32,130 bases of DNA from Armatimonadaceae bacterium (lineage in GTDB: Bacteria > Armatimonadota > Armatimonadia > Armatimonadales > Armatimonadaceae). The stretch lies in the NCBI GenBank assembly GCA_030447685.1, contig JAUJOK010000002.1, positions 130,072 to 162,201 on the forward strand. The letters are read 5' to 3'. Both the position numbers and the translations under genes were made by a program. Shown here piece by piece: positions 8,276-16,300 of this stretch. Position 1 is the first letter of the stretch, and each line of letters starts with the position of its first letter. The notes beneath the pieces were generated by a model. It had not been told where the DNA came from. It did no database searches and saw only the letters and a program-made list of their open reading frames with translations.

Positions 8276-8797
8276 CTACCGTAGCTTGGGACGCCGCACC
8301 TCTACACTGGGGCAGTTGTCCACTGCGAAGAAACCCATCTTCCGCCGGTAGCAGCCGTTCGCACGAAAGCCGAAATGCGTCGGTGCCCAGGCAAGGCCGT
8401 AGCCACTTTTGCCGTCGCTGTCGGGGGTGATGCGTATCTGAGCAATCACCGGTACCGTATCCGGTTCGGCCAGACGGGGTGCAATGGGATTGTTACCGAC
8501 CGCATGGATTTGCCGATAGCCCTGCGCGGCCAGTGTGTAGATTCCATCCTGATGCATTTGTCCGTTTGGCCCCAGCCCGATAATACGAATGCTGTCCCCT
8601 GGATTTGCCGGAAACTGCATCGATATTTTCTCCTTCTGGTTTGCGCTGAAGCCCCATTCGTTAACGGGAAGAAAATGCCAGGAAGACCAGCCTTTCTGCG
8701 CGCTTTGCTGCCGCGTCAGTCCCACCGTAACCAGCACGGTCAGAAGCAGCAACAGAACGACTGCCGTCACGCCGATGTAACGAGTACCTTTTCGCAT
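8276..8797 (-). CDS. Membrane-anchored protein of unknown function
   Basis: The 173-residue product starts at the ATG at 8797 (MRKGTRYIGV), preceded by an AAGGATAAGG stretch. It has one N-terminal membrane anchor (VTAVVLLLLLTVLVTVGL, about 10-27). The outer part is globular, including ISMQFPANPGDSIRIIGLGP and a C-terminal FGFRANGCYRRKMGFFAVDN segment with two cysteines. The open frame continues upstream to 8938, but that extension holds a stray penicillin-binding-protein C-terminal motif and would put the anchor far inside, so the shorter form is preferred. No family recognised. Confidence 0.6.
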   Translation of the reverse strand: MRKGTRYIGVTAVVLLLLLTVLVTVGLTRQQSAQKGWSSWHFLPVNEWGFSANQKEKISMQFPANPGDSIRIIGLGPNGQMHQDGIYTLAAQGYRQIHAVGNNPIAPRLAEPDTVPVIAQIRITPDSDGKSGYGLAWAPTHFGFRANGCYRRKMGFFAVDNCPSVEVRRPKLR

Positions 8798-8860
8798 ACC
8801 GCGCCTTATCCTTTCAGGATAGCCAGAGAACTCAGTGCGGGGGCTGGCCGGGACTCCACC

Positions 8861-8917
8861 GGCGATGGGCGTAGCGACCGCCGCGCCGTAAGCGCTCTTT
8901 TCCACCACGACAGCCAG
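8861..8917 (-). pseudogene. Relic of a penicillin-binding protein C terminus
   Basis: The minus-strand frame reads LAVVVEKSAYGAAVATPIA. This closely matches the extreme C terminus of the large SEDS-PBP protein in this window (FAVVVENGGYGAAVAVPIT). No transpeptidase sequence remains on either side. It looks like the leftover 3' end of a second class B PBP gene or a small duplication. Confidence 0.5.
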
Positions 8918-8988
8918 AGGAGAACACAACTGATACAACTTTCTTTCTTTGAGCGCGTGCCTGCTCCCTCTTCTCGTAGTTTAACCGG

Positions 8989-9021
8989 TTCCTTATGTAA
9001 GAGGTGCTGGTACTATACCAG
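8989..9021 (+). promoter_or_regulatory. Promoter with palindromic operator before the alpha/beta hydrolase
   Basis: TTCCTT (8989-8994) and TACTAT (9011-9016) lie 16 bases apart and could serve as -35 and -10. The -10 sits inside a perfect palindrome, CTGGTACTATACCAG (9007-9021; six-base arms, three-base centre). A repressor bound here would cover the -10. Confidence 0.42.
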
Positions 9022-9086
9022 TGTCAGCCCGGCTCCGGTAAAAAAACGCAGGCAGGCCGATCACACATGCCTTAGAAAGATTTCCT

Positions 9087-9206
9087 GTGGCTCTTCATTC
9101 TCTTCCCCTCCCATGTTTGTCCCTGTTTCTGCTGTTCGTCCTTACCCTGTCCGTGCGCGCCGCTGATGATTGGAAGGATTCTTCCGTGCATAAGAGCGGG
9201 TTATGA
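9087..9206 (+). other. Signal-peptide segment one frame off the hydrolase
   Basis: From a GTG at 9087 this frame reads MALHSLPLPCLSLFLLFVLT and continues LSVRAADDWKDSSVHKSGL to a TGA at 9204-9206. It is a good secretion signal with an AxA-like cleavage region. The hydrolase ATG at 9203 overlaps that stop (ATGA). The HKSG end runs naturally into the hydrolase (MIVNGVRLHYLDWGG) if one T is added to the GGGTTATG run. It probably belongs to the same gene. Confidence 0.55.
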
Positions 9207-10126
9207 TAGTGAACGGAGTCAGACTCCACTATCTGGATTGGGGCGGTACGGGTGAGGCTCTTGTTTTCCTGAACGGGTGGGGGGACACCGCACATATCTT
9301 TGATGACATCGCCCCCCGGTTCACCGACCGCTTCCATGTGCTGGGCTTCACCCGGCGCGGATATGGCCTTTCCGACCAGCCCCGGACAGGCTATGATCCG
9401 GCTTCTCTGGTGGAAGAGATACATGGCTTTCTGGAGGCGAAGAAGATCAATCGGGTGACTCTGGCCGGGCATTCTATGGCTGGATACCTGATGACGCTGT
9501 TTGCGGCGCGGTACCCGGAACGAGTCCACAAACTGGTTTACCTGGACGCTATCCAGGACTATTCCAGCCCCGACTTCACGCGGATGCTCAACAATGCCCC
9601 GCCCATCATGCTGCCTGCGCCGCGCCCGCAGGACTTTGCTTCACTGGATGCTTACCGCCGGTTCCTGAGCAGATTCCTGGTGGCAGAGAAACCGCTCCGG
9701 TCGTTCTGGTCGCCTGCCCTGGAAGCTTCGCTGCGTGATCTGACGCACATTAGCGCGAGCGGAGCCGTCGCGTTGCGGACACCGGGGGAGACGAATAAAA
9801 AGTGGCTGCAAGCGTTCTTCGGCAGTTGTCGTACCCTGCCGCTGGACTATTCCAAAGTCAAAGCCCCCGCGCTTGCCTTCGTGGCGTACAACGACACGCT
9901 GGATTCTCTGGGAGCCATATCGACCGGGGCGGAGCGCGAAAGAGCGACTGCGTGGCAGAAGACCTATGTAACTGCCTTCCGGCAGGCTTACACAGACAGG
10001 TTTCGGAAGGAGATGACCGGCGAGCGTGTCATCGAGATAGCGGACACGCACCATTACTGCTTTCTTCAAAGGCCGGAATGGGTGGTGCGGGAAATGCGCG
10101 CCTTCCTGCTCGACAAAACCAGGTAG
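9203..10126 (+). CDS. Alpha/beta-fold hydrolase, probably secreted
   Basis: The 307-residue product has the fold's early strand (GVRLHYLDWGGTGEALVFLN), an oxyanion-region NGWGDTAHIFDD, the nucleophile elbow AGHSMAG with Ser91, and a likely catalytic histidine in DTHHYCFLQ (His283/284). It is of the epoxide-hydrolase/haloperoxidase-like superfamily; the substrate cannot be read from sequence. Many relatives begin with a signal peptide and a segment ending HKSGF. That part is present upstream but out of frame (9087-9206), so the true protein is probably about 38 residues longer and exported. It is convergent with the SEDS-PBP gene, with 26 bases between the stops. Confidence 0.85.
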   Translation: MIVNGVRLHYLDWGGTGEALVFLNGWGDTAHIFDDIAPRFTDRFHVLGFTRRGYGLSDQPRTGYDPASLVEEIHGFLEAKKINRVTLAGHSMAGYLMTLFAARYPERVHKLVYLDAIQDYSSPDFTRMLNNAPPIMLPAPRPQDFASLDAYRRFLSRFLVAEKPLRSFWSPALEASLRDLTHISASGAVALRTPGETNKKWLQAFFGSCRTLPLDYSKVKAPALAFVAYNDTLDSLGAISTGAERERATAWQKTYVTAFRQAYTDRFRKEMTGERVIEIADTHHYCFLQRPEWVVREMRAFLLDKTR

Positions 10127-10152
10127 CTCACCAATAGAGCCGCCCAGCGAGC

Positions 10153-13100
10153 CTAAAACGCGACTTGACGGAGGACTTCGCGTGTGATGGGCACGGCGAC
10201 TGCCGCGCCGTAGCCGCCATTTTCTACCACCACGGCGAAGGCGACACGCGGGCGGTCGGCGGGGGCGAAGCCGATAAACCAGGAGTGCGACATGCCGTCG
10301 CCTTCTTCGTTTTGCGCCGTGCCGGTTTTGCCCGCGACGGGAAACGGCAGACGCGCGAAGCGGCCCGCCGCCGTGCCCGATACGGTGACACGGCGCATCA
10401 TCTCGGCGAGACGCGCGGCGCTGCCTTCCGAAAGCGGCGTGGCGGTGACTTCGATTCCGGCGGCCTTGATGAACTGCGGGCGCAGGCGCTTGCCCCCGGC
10501 AGCTACCGTCGCCGCGACCCCCGCCATCTCTAAAGGGGAAACGAGCAGCGGTCCCTGTCCGAAGGCTATGTCAGGAAGCTCGGCCTGGAACTGATTCAGC
10601 GGCGCAAGTGTGGTGAAGCCGTATTCCTGCGCCTTGCCCCGCAGCGCCTGCGCGCCGAGCGTGATTCCGGCATTGCCGAAGTAGATGTTGCAGGACTGGG
10701 CAATGGCTTCGGTCAGATTCACCAGGCCGTGCGGACGGTCGGCTTCGTCATCGACAATGCGCCGCCGCGCATAGGTCGTGCCCCCGGCGCTCCAGATGAC
10801 GTTGGTATCCACATGGGCGCAGTTACGGGTGAAATCGGCGCGGTTCTGGTCGAACAGCGCGGACGCCGTAACGATTTTGAAGGTGGAGCCGGGCGGATAG
10901 CGGCCATCTAAGGCGCGGTTTATCAGCGGGTAGTCGTTGTTGACGTTGGCGCGCAGCAGGCGCAGAGATGAAGGAGTGAGTCCGCCGGGGTTGTAGGTGG
11001 GCAGGGTCACGGCGGCCAGCACGCCGCCGGTCGCCACATCAAGAACCACGACCGCGCCCCGCTTCTTGGGCCGACCGGTGCGCCGGTCGCGCACTTGTGC
11101 CGCACCTCTTTGCAAGGCCGCGAGCGCCGCCTGCTGAAGCTGGGCGTCCAGGGCGAGCGTCACGTCCGCGCCGCGCGGCAGGCGCATCCCCGGCATATCT
11201 TTGCCGCGCCACAGCGGAACCAGGTCGCGCCACTCTCGGAAGCCACGCAGCGTTGCATCGTAGCGCGCCTCCATGCCTGCCGGGCCTCCGACTTTCGGGT
11301 CTACATAGCCCACCAGATGGCCCGTAGCCGCACCGAACGGATAGACGCGCCGCTCCCCTTTGTTTTCGGCCAGCACGCGCCGCGCTCGGTCAAAAATACG
11401 CCCACGCGGGATGCGCGCAGCGAGCGTTCGCAGGCGCGGGTTGACATCGGGGCGGCGCACGCCGTCGGAGTCGGGGACGGTGACGGTGCGGCCCGCGACG
11501 GCGTTCGCGGCGATTCCCTGAACCCAGACCAGGCGAACGGCGGCCAGGCCCAGGAACAGCGTGAAAAACAGGACGACGCGCGCGGAGGCGACATCATAGG
11601 CGCGCGGCGGGCTGACCGTGGCGGCGGGCGTGCGGGCGCTGAGCGCGAGCAGCATCCCGATAATAAAGAACGAGGCGATCAGCGACGATTTGCCGTAGGA
11701 GACGAACGGCAGCGTGATACCCGCCAGCGGTAAAATGCCGAGCGTGCCGCACAGGATAAGGATTGCCTGAAGCCCCAGCAGGCCCGCCAGCCCCGACGCC
11801 AGCAGCCGCTCGAAATCGCTGCCCGCGCGCCGGGCTATTCGCAGGCCCCGCCCCACAATCACGAAAAAGCAGGCCACCACCAGCAGCGCGCCGATCAGGC
11901 CCAGTTCCTCGCCCAATGTCGCGAACATCAAATCGGAGCCGCCGCGCGGTATCGCGCCGGGCGCACCCAGACCCAGCCCGCTTCCCCACGGCCCGCCCGA
12001 TGCCAGCGCCCACAGCCCCAACGCTAACTGATCGCCGTTCGCGTGCTTATTGCTCCAGGGCGACAGCCACATATCCACCCGTGTCTGGAAAACTCCGAAG
12101 CGCAGCAGGTAGCCCAGCGCGCCGCCCAGCAGCAGCATCACCAGGCCCAGCAGGACGTAGATGCCGCGCCCCGTCGCCAGATACACCAGCAGCAGGAATG
12201 CGCCGAACAGCAGCAGCACCGGCCCCAGATCCTTCACCAGCGCGAACAGCGCCAGCGCCAGCGCGTACAGCACCAGCAGTGGGGCGGCGTCCTTGCGGCG
12301 TGGCAGGGGAAACGGCCCCAGACGGCGCAGCGGGTCGTTCAGCACCGGGCCGCGCTCGGCCAGGTACGCCGCCAGAAAGAAGACGAGCAGTATCTTTATC
12401 ACTTCTACCGGCTGGGTTCCCGCGACGGACAGCTTGACCCCGCCCGGCCCGGTGCCGAACAGACCGAGGATAACCGTGCCCGTCAGCGCGGCGACGGCGT
12501 ACAGATAGCCGTAGCGGTGCAGGGGCGCGCGGGCGAGCGGGACGGACAGCGCCAGCAGCAGCGCCGCGCCCCCGCCGAAAACCAGAGCGAGCGTCTGGTC
12601 CGCATACGGCGTCATGTCGCGCACGGGGTCCTTCAGCGAAAACAGAAGCAGGATGCCTAATGTGGACAGCAGCGCCACGGCGGGCAGCAGAAACGGGTCG
12701 GCGTTCGGGCGGGCATAACGCACGAGAAAATGCGCCAGCACAAAGAAGAGAAAAAGGGCGAGGCACAGGAAGACGAAGCGATTGCGGGCCTGCGTCCAGG
12801 TGCGGACCGCCATCGCGGGGGACGCCGCGCTGACACGCTGGGGAGGAATCAGCGGCAGGCCCAGCAGGCGGCTCCAGTCGGCCCTCGGATAGTCGTCGTG
12901 CAGCGACAGGATACGCTCCCGCGTCGCCTCATCGGCTGCCTGCTCGCCGAGAGCGTCGGCAAGCTGCGCCTCCGTCACCGTGGCGGGCGCATAGCCCGCG
13001 CGCTCCAGCCGGTCCGCGGCGGCGTCGGGGTGGGGAACTACGGGCATGCGCGCCAGTGCGTCCACATCGCGGAAGCCGTTCTGGGCTGTACGCTCGGCGG

Positions 13101-13335
13101 CGATGCGCGCGCCCAGAGACGCCGGGACGCCCAGAACGCGGGTGATCTCCTGCGGCATGGCCGTATTTATCTGAACGACCGCGCCGTCCGCAGGCGCTTC
13201 GCGGCCTTTGGCGAAAAGGAGAAGCGCCGCTCCGAGGACGAGGATAAGCAGAACAAAAAGCAGCAGGCTCGCCTCGGTGGGTCTGGCCTGCCGCTCATAG
13301 TCTCGGACGCGGGATCGCATTCGGCTTTGCGACAC
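10153..13335 (-). CDS. HhH-SEDS-class B PBP fusion (peptidoglycan polymerase plus transpeptidase)
   Basis: A 1060-residue protein with three modules. First, a membrane anchor (about 23-42) and a ComEA-like helix-hairpin-helix region (about 54-115: VQINTAMPQEITRVLGVPAS, then FRDVDALARMP). Second, a SEDS glycosyltransferase of FtsW/RodA type (about 180-575) with KDLGPVLLL, the GSDLMFATLGEELG block holding Asp468 at the position of the family's catalytic Asp, and GITLPFVSYGKSS. Third, a class B PBP with its own membrane helix (about 583-603), a short pedestal like PbpA and a transpeptidase with all three motifs: S817-TFK, S881-CN and K1003-TG. SEDS enzymes polymerise lipid II and class B PBPs cross-link the product. 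The two normally pair as separate proteins such as RodA-PBP2 or FtsW-PBP3. The frame is intact throughout. It lies five bases after the isomerase gene. Confidence 0.93.
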   Translation of the reverse strand: MSQSRMRSRVRDYERQARPTEASLLLFVLLILVLGAALLLFAKGREAPADGAVVQINTAMPQEITRVLGVPASLGARIAAERTAQNGFRDVDALARMPVVPHPDAAADRLERAGYAPATVTEAQLADALGEQAADEATRERILSLHDDYPRADWSRLLGLPLIPPQRVSAASPAMAVRTWTQARNRFVFLCLALFLFFVLAHFLVRYARPNADPFLLPAVALLSTLGILLLFSLKDPVRDMTPYADQTLALVFGGGAALLLALSVPLARAPLHRYGYLYAVAALTGTVILGLFGTGPGGVKLSVAGTQPVEVIKILLVFFLAAYLAERGPVLNDPLRRLGPFPLPRRKDAAPLLVLYALALALFALVKDLGPVLLLFGAFLLLVYLATGRGIYVLLGLVMLLLGGALGYLLRFGVFQTRVDMWLSPWSNKHANGDQLALGLWALASGGPWGSGLGLGAPGAIPRGGSDLMFATLGEELGLIGALLVVACFFVIVGRGLRIARRAGSDFERLLASGLAGLLGLQAILILCGTLGILPLAGITLPFVSYGKSSLIASFFIIGMLLALSARTPAATVSPPRAYDVASARVVLFFTLFLGLAAVRLVWVQGIAANAVAGRTVTVPDSDGVRRPDVNPRLRTLAARIPRGRIFDRARRVLAENKGERRVYPFGAATGHLVGYVDPKVGGPAGMEARYDATLRGFREWRDLVPLWRGKDMPGMRLPRGADVTLALDAQLQQAALAALQRGAAQVRDRRTGRPKKRGAVVVLDVATGGVLAAVTLPTYNPGGLTPSSLRLLRANVNNDYPLINRALDGRYPPGSTFKIVTASALFDQNRADFTRNCAHVDTNVIWSAGGTTYARRRIVDDEADRPHGLVNLTEAIAQSCNIYFGNAGITLGAQALRGKAQEYGFTTLAPLNQFQAELPDIAFGQGPLLVSPLEMAGVAATVAAGGKRLRPQFIKAAGIEVTATPLSEGSAARLAEMMRRVTVSGTAAGRFARLPFPVAGKTGTAQNEEGDGMSHSWFIGFAPADRPRVAFAVVVENGGYGAAVAVPITREVLRQVAF

Positions 13336-13340
13336 GGGGT

Positions 13341-14411
13341 TCAGGCGGGTACCTTGCCCAGTTCCGCCTTGAGCGTGTCGATATTTTCGATGGCGGTGGG
13401 GTCCAGATTATAAGCGTAGGCCAGGTACAGGCTCACCCAGTCGCCCAGATAGATAGCCCCCAGCATCCGCGCCAGCAGCGAATCGCCCTCCGCCGTTATG
13501 TCGTGCTTCTGCGCCGTATCGCCGATCAGCCCGGTCGTCACCTCGACACGCTTCTGCATCTTTGCCGACAGGTCCGGGTCGCGCAGCGTGATGAGCGACC
13601 AATTGGATGCCTGCGCGCGCGCGTGCGCCCAGCCGACGATCTCGTTATGATCCAGTTCAGGATAGGCGCTGGAGATAGCCAGCGTCTTGGCGTTTTCGTG
13701 GAACTGGCACTTCCAGCGCACGGCGGCCACGGAAAGATAGCCGGTGGTGCCGTGGACGACGGGCAATCGCCCGTACAGCGCGTTCGCCATCTGCTTGGCG
13801 GGATTCTGCACGCTGGGAACGTCAGGTCGAAGCGCATCCCGTTTCGCCCGAAGCTGCGCCAGCGCCTCGTCGATAGCCGCGCTCTGGTCGCTCAAAATGC
13901 CGAGACGTTCCAGCGCGATCAGCATTGGGAAAAACAGGTAGCCGGTGGCCGAGCGCGGCGGCTGCCCACCGGGTACGGTTATTACCGTGTAACCGTCGGT
14001 ACGCGCCTGCTCGCCCAGCGTACCGCCGGATGTGATGGCAACCACCTGAGCGCCCGCCCGCCGCGCATCCGCATATGCCGATAGCGTTTCTTCCGTATTG
14101 CCGGAATAGGAGGCGGTAATGACGAGGGTGCTCGGCCCGACGAACGACGGCAGGTGATAATCCCGATTGACAAAGCAGGGGATGCTCGCCTCGGATTCCA
14201 TCAAAGCGCGCAGCAGGTCGCCGCCGATGGCCGACCCACCCAGACCCGTAACGATGACGCTGGCCGGGGGCGTGGGGAGCGGCGCTATAGGGGCTGAGCG
14301 GGCAATGGCTATCGCCTTTTCACACTGCTCGGGAAAGCCCAGCACAAGACCCATCATGTCGTCCGGGTCGAGCGTCCGCAGCACGTTGGCGTCATCCAGA
14401 TTCGTCGGCAC
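13341..14411 (-). CDS. Bifunctional phosphoglucose/phosphomannose isomerase
   Basis: The 356-residue product is of the SIS-domain PGI/PMI type, which interconverts fructose 6-phosphate with glucose 6-phosphate and mannose 6-phosphate. Visible blocks are VTGLGGSAIGGDLLRAL, VITASYSGNTEETLSAY, VAITSGGTLGEQA, the PRSATGYLFFP segment and C-terminal HNEIVGW. Length fits the family. The start is a GTG at 14411 with GGGAGGAA just upstream. The next gene downstream on the same strand is the SEDS-PBP fusion after five bases, so both are likely on one message, linking sugar phosphate supply to cell-wall synthesis. Confidence 0.92.
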   Translation of the reverse strand: MPTNLDDANVLRTLDPDDMMGLVLGFPEQCEKAIAIARSAPIAPLPTPPASVIVTGLGGSAIGGDLLRALMESEASIPCFVNRDYHLPSFVGPSTLVITASYSGNTEETLSAYADARRAGAQVVAITSGGTLGEQARTDGYTVITVPGGQPPRSATGYLFFPMLIALERLGILSDQSAAIDEALAQLRAKRDALRPDVPSVQNPAKQMANALYGRLPVVHGTTGYLSVAAVRWKCQFHENAKTLAISSAYPELDHNEIVGWAHARAQASNWSLITLRDPDLSAKMQKRVEVTTGLIGDTAQKHDITAEGDSLLARMLGAIYLGDWVSLYLAYAYNLDPTAIENIDTLKAELGKVPA

Positions 14412-14430
14412 ATTTCCTCCCTGGGAAAGC

Positions 14431-14493
14431 GGTTGAGGGTTGAGAGACAGGAGCTATTTCCCACTCTCAACCCTCAGCGCTCAACCCTCAACC
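14431..14493. repeat. Inverted GGTTGAGGGTTGAGA repeats
   Basis: GGTTGAGGGTTGAGA at 14431-14445 faces two complementary copies, TCTCAACCCTCA (14464-14475) and CTCAACCCTCAACC (14480-14493). It can form two alternative hairpins between the rpsR stop and the isomerase start. No T run follows it, so it is not a classic terminator. Confidence 0.7.
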
Positions 14494-14495
14494 TT

Positions 14496-14744
14496 CTACG
14501 ATTGATCCGCCACGAACGGCAGCAGGGCGATTTCACGCGCCCGCTTGATAGCCTCGGCCAACTGCCGCTGATACTTGGCGCTGGTTCCCGTGGTGCGGCG
14601 CGGCAGAATCTTGCCGCGCTCCGTGGTGAAGCGCTTCAACAGGGGAACGTTCTTATAGTCGATGTACTTGATCTTCGATACGGTGAAGTAGCACACCTTG
14701 CGCTTCGGCTTCTTAAACTTTCTACTTTTACCGGCAGGTCTCAC
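14496..14744 (-). CDS. rpsR: 30S ribosomal protein S18
   Basis: The 82-residue product has the S18 core: a basic N terminus ([15 protein letters not shown]), [40 protein letters not shown] and [14 protein letters not shown]18 pairs with S6 in the small-subunit platform. It is the third gene of the rpsF-ssb-rpsR unit, 11 bases after ssb; rplI, often fourth, is absent here. Confidence 0.97.
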   Translation of the reverse strand: MRPAGKSRKFKKPKRKVCYFTVSKIKYIDYKNVPLLKRFTTERGKILPRRTTGTSAKYQRQLAEAIKRAREIALLPFVADQS

Positions 14745-14755
14745 GTTTCTTTCTC

Positions 14756-15346
14756 CTACTCAGCGAACGGGTCGCTGATGTCACTTATATCATCGTCAAA
14801 GGCATCGTTTGCCGGGGCAGGCCGCGAACCGCCGCGTCCGGCTCCCGCGCCGCGCCCGGCGGCAGGCGCGGGCGTGCGCTCATAGCCGCCGCCGCCGCCT
14901 CCACCGCGCGCCGGCTCGGCATAACCGCCGCCGCGCGCCGCCGGGGCCGCCGCCTGCGGTTGGGCATAGCCGCCGCGCCCTTCGCTTTCATCAGCGCCGC
15001 CTTCGCCCTGCTCGCGGGGCTTGTCCAGCGACTTCAGGTTATCGGCGACCACCTCGGCGGATCGGCGGCGCTGGCCGTCCTGGGTCACATATTCGCGAAT
15101 CTGAAGCTTGCCGTCCACCGCCACCAGGCGGCCCTTGTTCAGATAGTTTGCGGCAAACTCCGCCGACTGCCGCCAGGCAACAATGTCGATAAAGTCCGCC
15201 TGCTTTTCCTGGCCCTGCGAACGCGCCTCCGCCGATATGGGCCGGTCAACCGCGATACGGAAGGTCGCTACGGCAATGCCGGACGGCGTGTACTTCAGTT
15301 CGGGGTCCGTTGCCAGGCGACCGATAAGGATTACCTTGTTCAGCAT
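14756..15346 (-). CDS. ssb: Single-stranded DNA-binding protein
   Basis: SSB coats single-stranded DNA in replication and repair and recruits partners by its C-terminal tip. The N-terminal OB fold (about 1-108) shows [51 protein letters not shown] and [20 protein letters not shown] Gly/Ala/Pro/Arg-rich linker with GGGYAEP-type repeats follows (about 118-178). The end is acidic ([13 protein letters not shown]), a variant of the usual DDDIPF tip with two residues added after the Phe. The length of 196 is a little above average due to the linker. It lies between rpsF and rpsR, the normal place. Confidence 0.96.
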   Translation of the reverse strand: MLNKVILIGRLATDPELKYTPSGIAVATFRIAVDRPISAEARSQGQEKQADFIDIVAWRQSAEFAANYLNKGRLVAVDGKLQIREYVTQDGQRRRSAEVVADNLKSLDKPREQGEGGADESEGRGGYAQPQAAAPAARGGGYAEPARGGGGGGGYERTPAPAAGRGAGAGRGGSRPAPANDAFDDDISDISDPFAE

Positions 15347-15408
15347 TTCTCATTCTCCTCCGGGCGCATACTGCGCCCCTTCCACATAGTCAGTGTCTTC
15401 TCTACACG

Positions 15409-15432
15409 GGCCGGAAAATCTACTTTCCGGCC
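15409..15432. other. Hairpin in the rpsF-ssb spacer
   Basis: GGCCGGAAA (15409-15417) and TTTCCGGCC (15424-15432) form a perfect nine-base stem with a six-base loop in the 147-base gap between rpsF and ssb. No T run follows on the coding strand, so it may be an mRNA stability or processing element rather than a terminator. Confidence 0.55.
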
Positions 15433-15493
15433 ACAAATCAGCATTCGCTACACCCAACGTTCTTTGGGAATGCTGTCAGGCGGCGGGTTTCTA

Positions 15494-16150
15494 CTACGCC
15501 TCGGGTTCGGTTCCTTCAGCGGGCTGTGCTCCCCCCTCGGTTGGCTGCGCTCCCCCCTCAGCCGTTTCGGCACTGGCCGGAACCGGCTCCAACCCCGCAT
15601 CGGTGGCCGCGCTCGGATCGGGCACGGCGGGGGTCGGCTCAGCAGCGGTGGCAGTCGGGGCAGCGGCGTCCGCTTCGGCTGCGGTGGTCTCTTCCTGCCG
15701 GGCGGCTGCATCTACCGGCGGCGGCGCGGCGGAAAGCTCGGTGACGGTCGCCTGCTCGGCGGGCGTCGGCGGCGGCGGCGCGGCGGCGGCGCGAGCGGCT
15801 GCCTCACGTTCGCGGCGGTCAGTTTCCGCCCGTCGCGTTTGGGAAGGGAAGCGGTCGGCGTTCTCATCCACTTTGGTAATCAGGTGGCGCAGAACGTCGT
15901 CGCTGATGCGGAAGATGCGGTCCAGTTCGTCTTTGGCGGGCGGTTCCGACCGAAAATTCATCGCGATGTAGACGCCTTCGCGTCGGCCCTTGATCTCATA
16001 GGCCAGGCGGCGGGCTTCCCACCGGTCCACGTCGTCAACCGTGCCGCCCGCGCGGGCGACAACACCGGAATACTTGTCGATGATACCACTTGCCTGCTCG
16101 TCGGGCAGGTTGGTATCTATGATATAGAGCGCCTCGTAAGCGGTCTCCAT
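15494..16150 (-). CDS. rpsF: 30S ribosomal protein S6 with long Ala/Pro/Glu tail
   Basis: The S6 core (about 1-100) is clear: YEALYIIDTNLPDEQASGII, VDRWEARRLAYEIKGRREGV, YIAMNFRSEPPAKDELDR and DDVLRHLITKV. S6 binds 16S rRNA with S18. The product has 218 residues where about 95-135 is usual. The extension (about 105-218) is low-complexity Ala/Pro/Glu/Thr, with a repeat EGGAQPTEGGAQPAEG near the end, and is probably disordered. The start ATG at 16150 has GGGAGGAA upstream. First gene of the S6-SSB-S18 unit, with a strong promoter about 120 bases upstream. Confidence 0.95.
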   Translation of the reverse strand: METAYEALYIIDTNLPDEQASGIIDKYSGVVARAGGTVDDVDRWEARRLAYEIKGRREGVYIAMNFRSEPPAKDELDRIFRISDDVLRHLITKVDENADRFPSQTRRAETDRREREAAARAAAAPPPPTPAEQATVTELSAAPPPVDAAARQEETTAAEADAAAPTATAAEPTPAVPDPSAATDAGLEPVPASAETAEGGAQPTEGGAQPAEGTEPEA

Positions 16151-16270
16151 GTTTCTATTTCCTCCCTATGGTCGTGGTCGTCCCCGGGTCGCATTATCGG
16201 GGCAGGGAAGGAGCGCGCAGGGGCTTTGACAGGGCCGAGATTGCGCGCGTATGCCTTCTGTTTCGGACGT

Positions 16271-16300
16271 GATTATAGCACGGGCCGGGGGTTTACGCAA
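16271..16300 (-). promoter_or_regulatory. Promoter of rpsF-ssb-rpsR
   Basis: On the minus strand TTGCGT (16295-16300) and TATAAT (16272-16277) lie 17 bases apart, with TGC directly before the -10. This is the best promoter match in the window. The leader to the rpsF ATG is about 115 bases, long enough for the S6:S18 autoregulatory structure known in many bacteria, although that structure was not identified here. Confidence 0.7.

Noticed and set aside
12020..12075. Loss of the SEDS catalytic Asp, since the usual LDPW reads LSPW
   Set aside because: The catalytic Asp of FtsW/RodA lies in the later TDFxFA block, which is kept here as GSDLMFA (Asp468).
16151..16270. S6:S18-binding leader before rpsF
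   Set aside because: The leader has suitable length, but I could not identify the conserved structure by eye.
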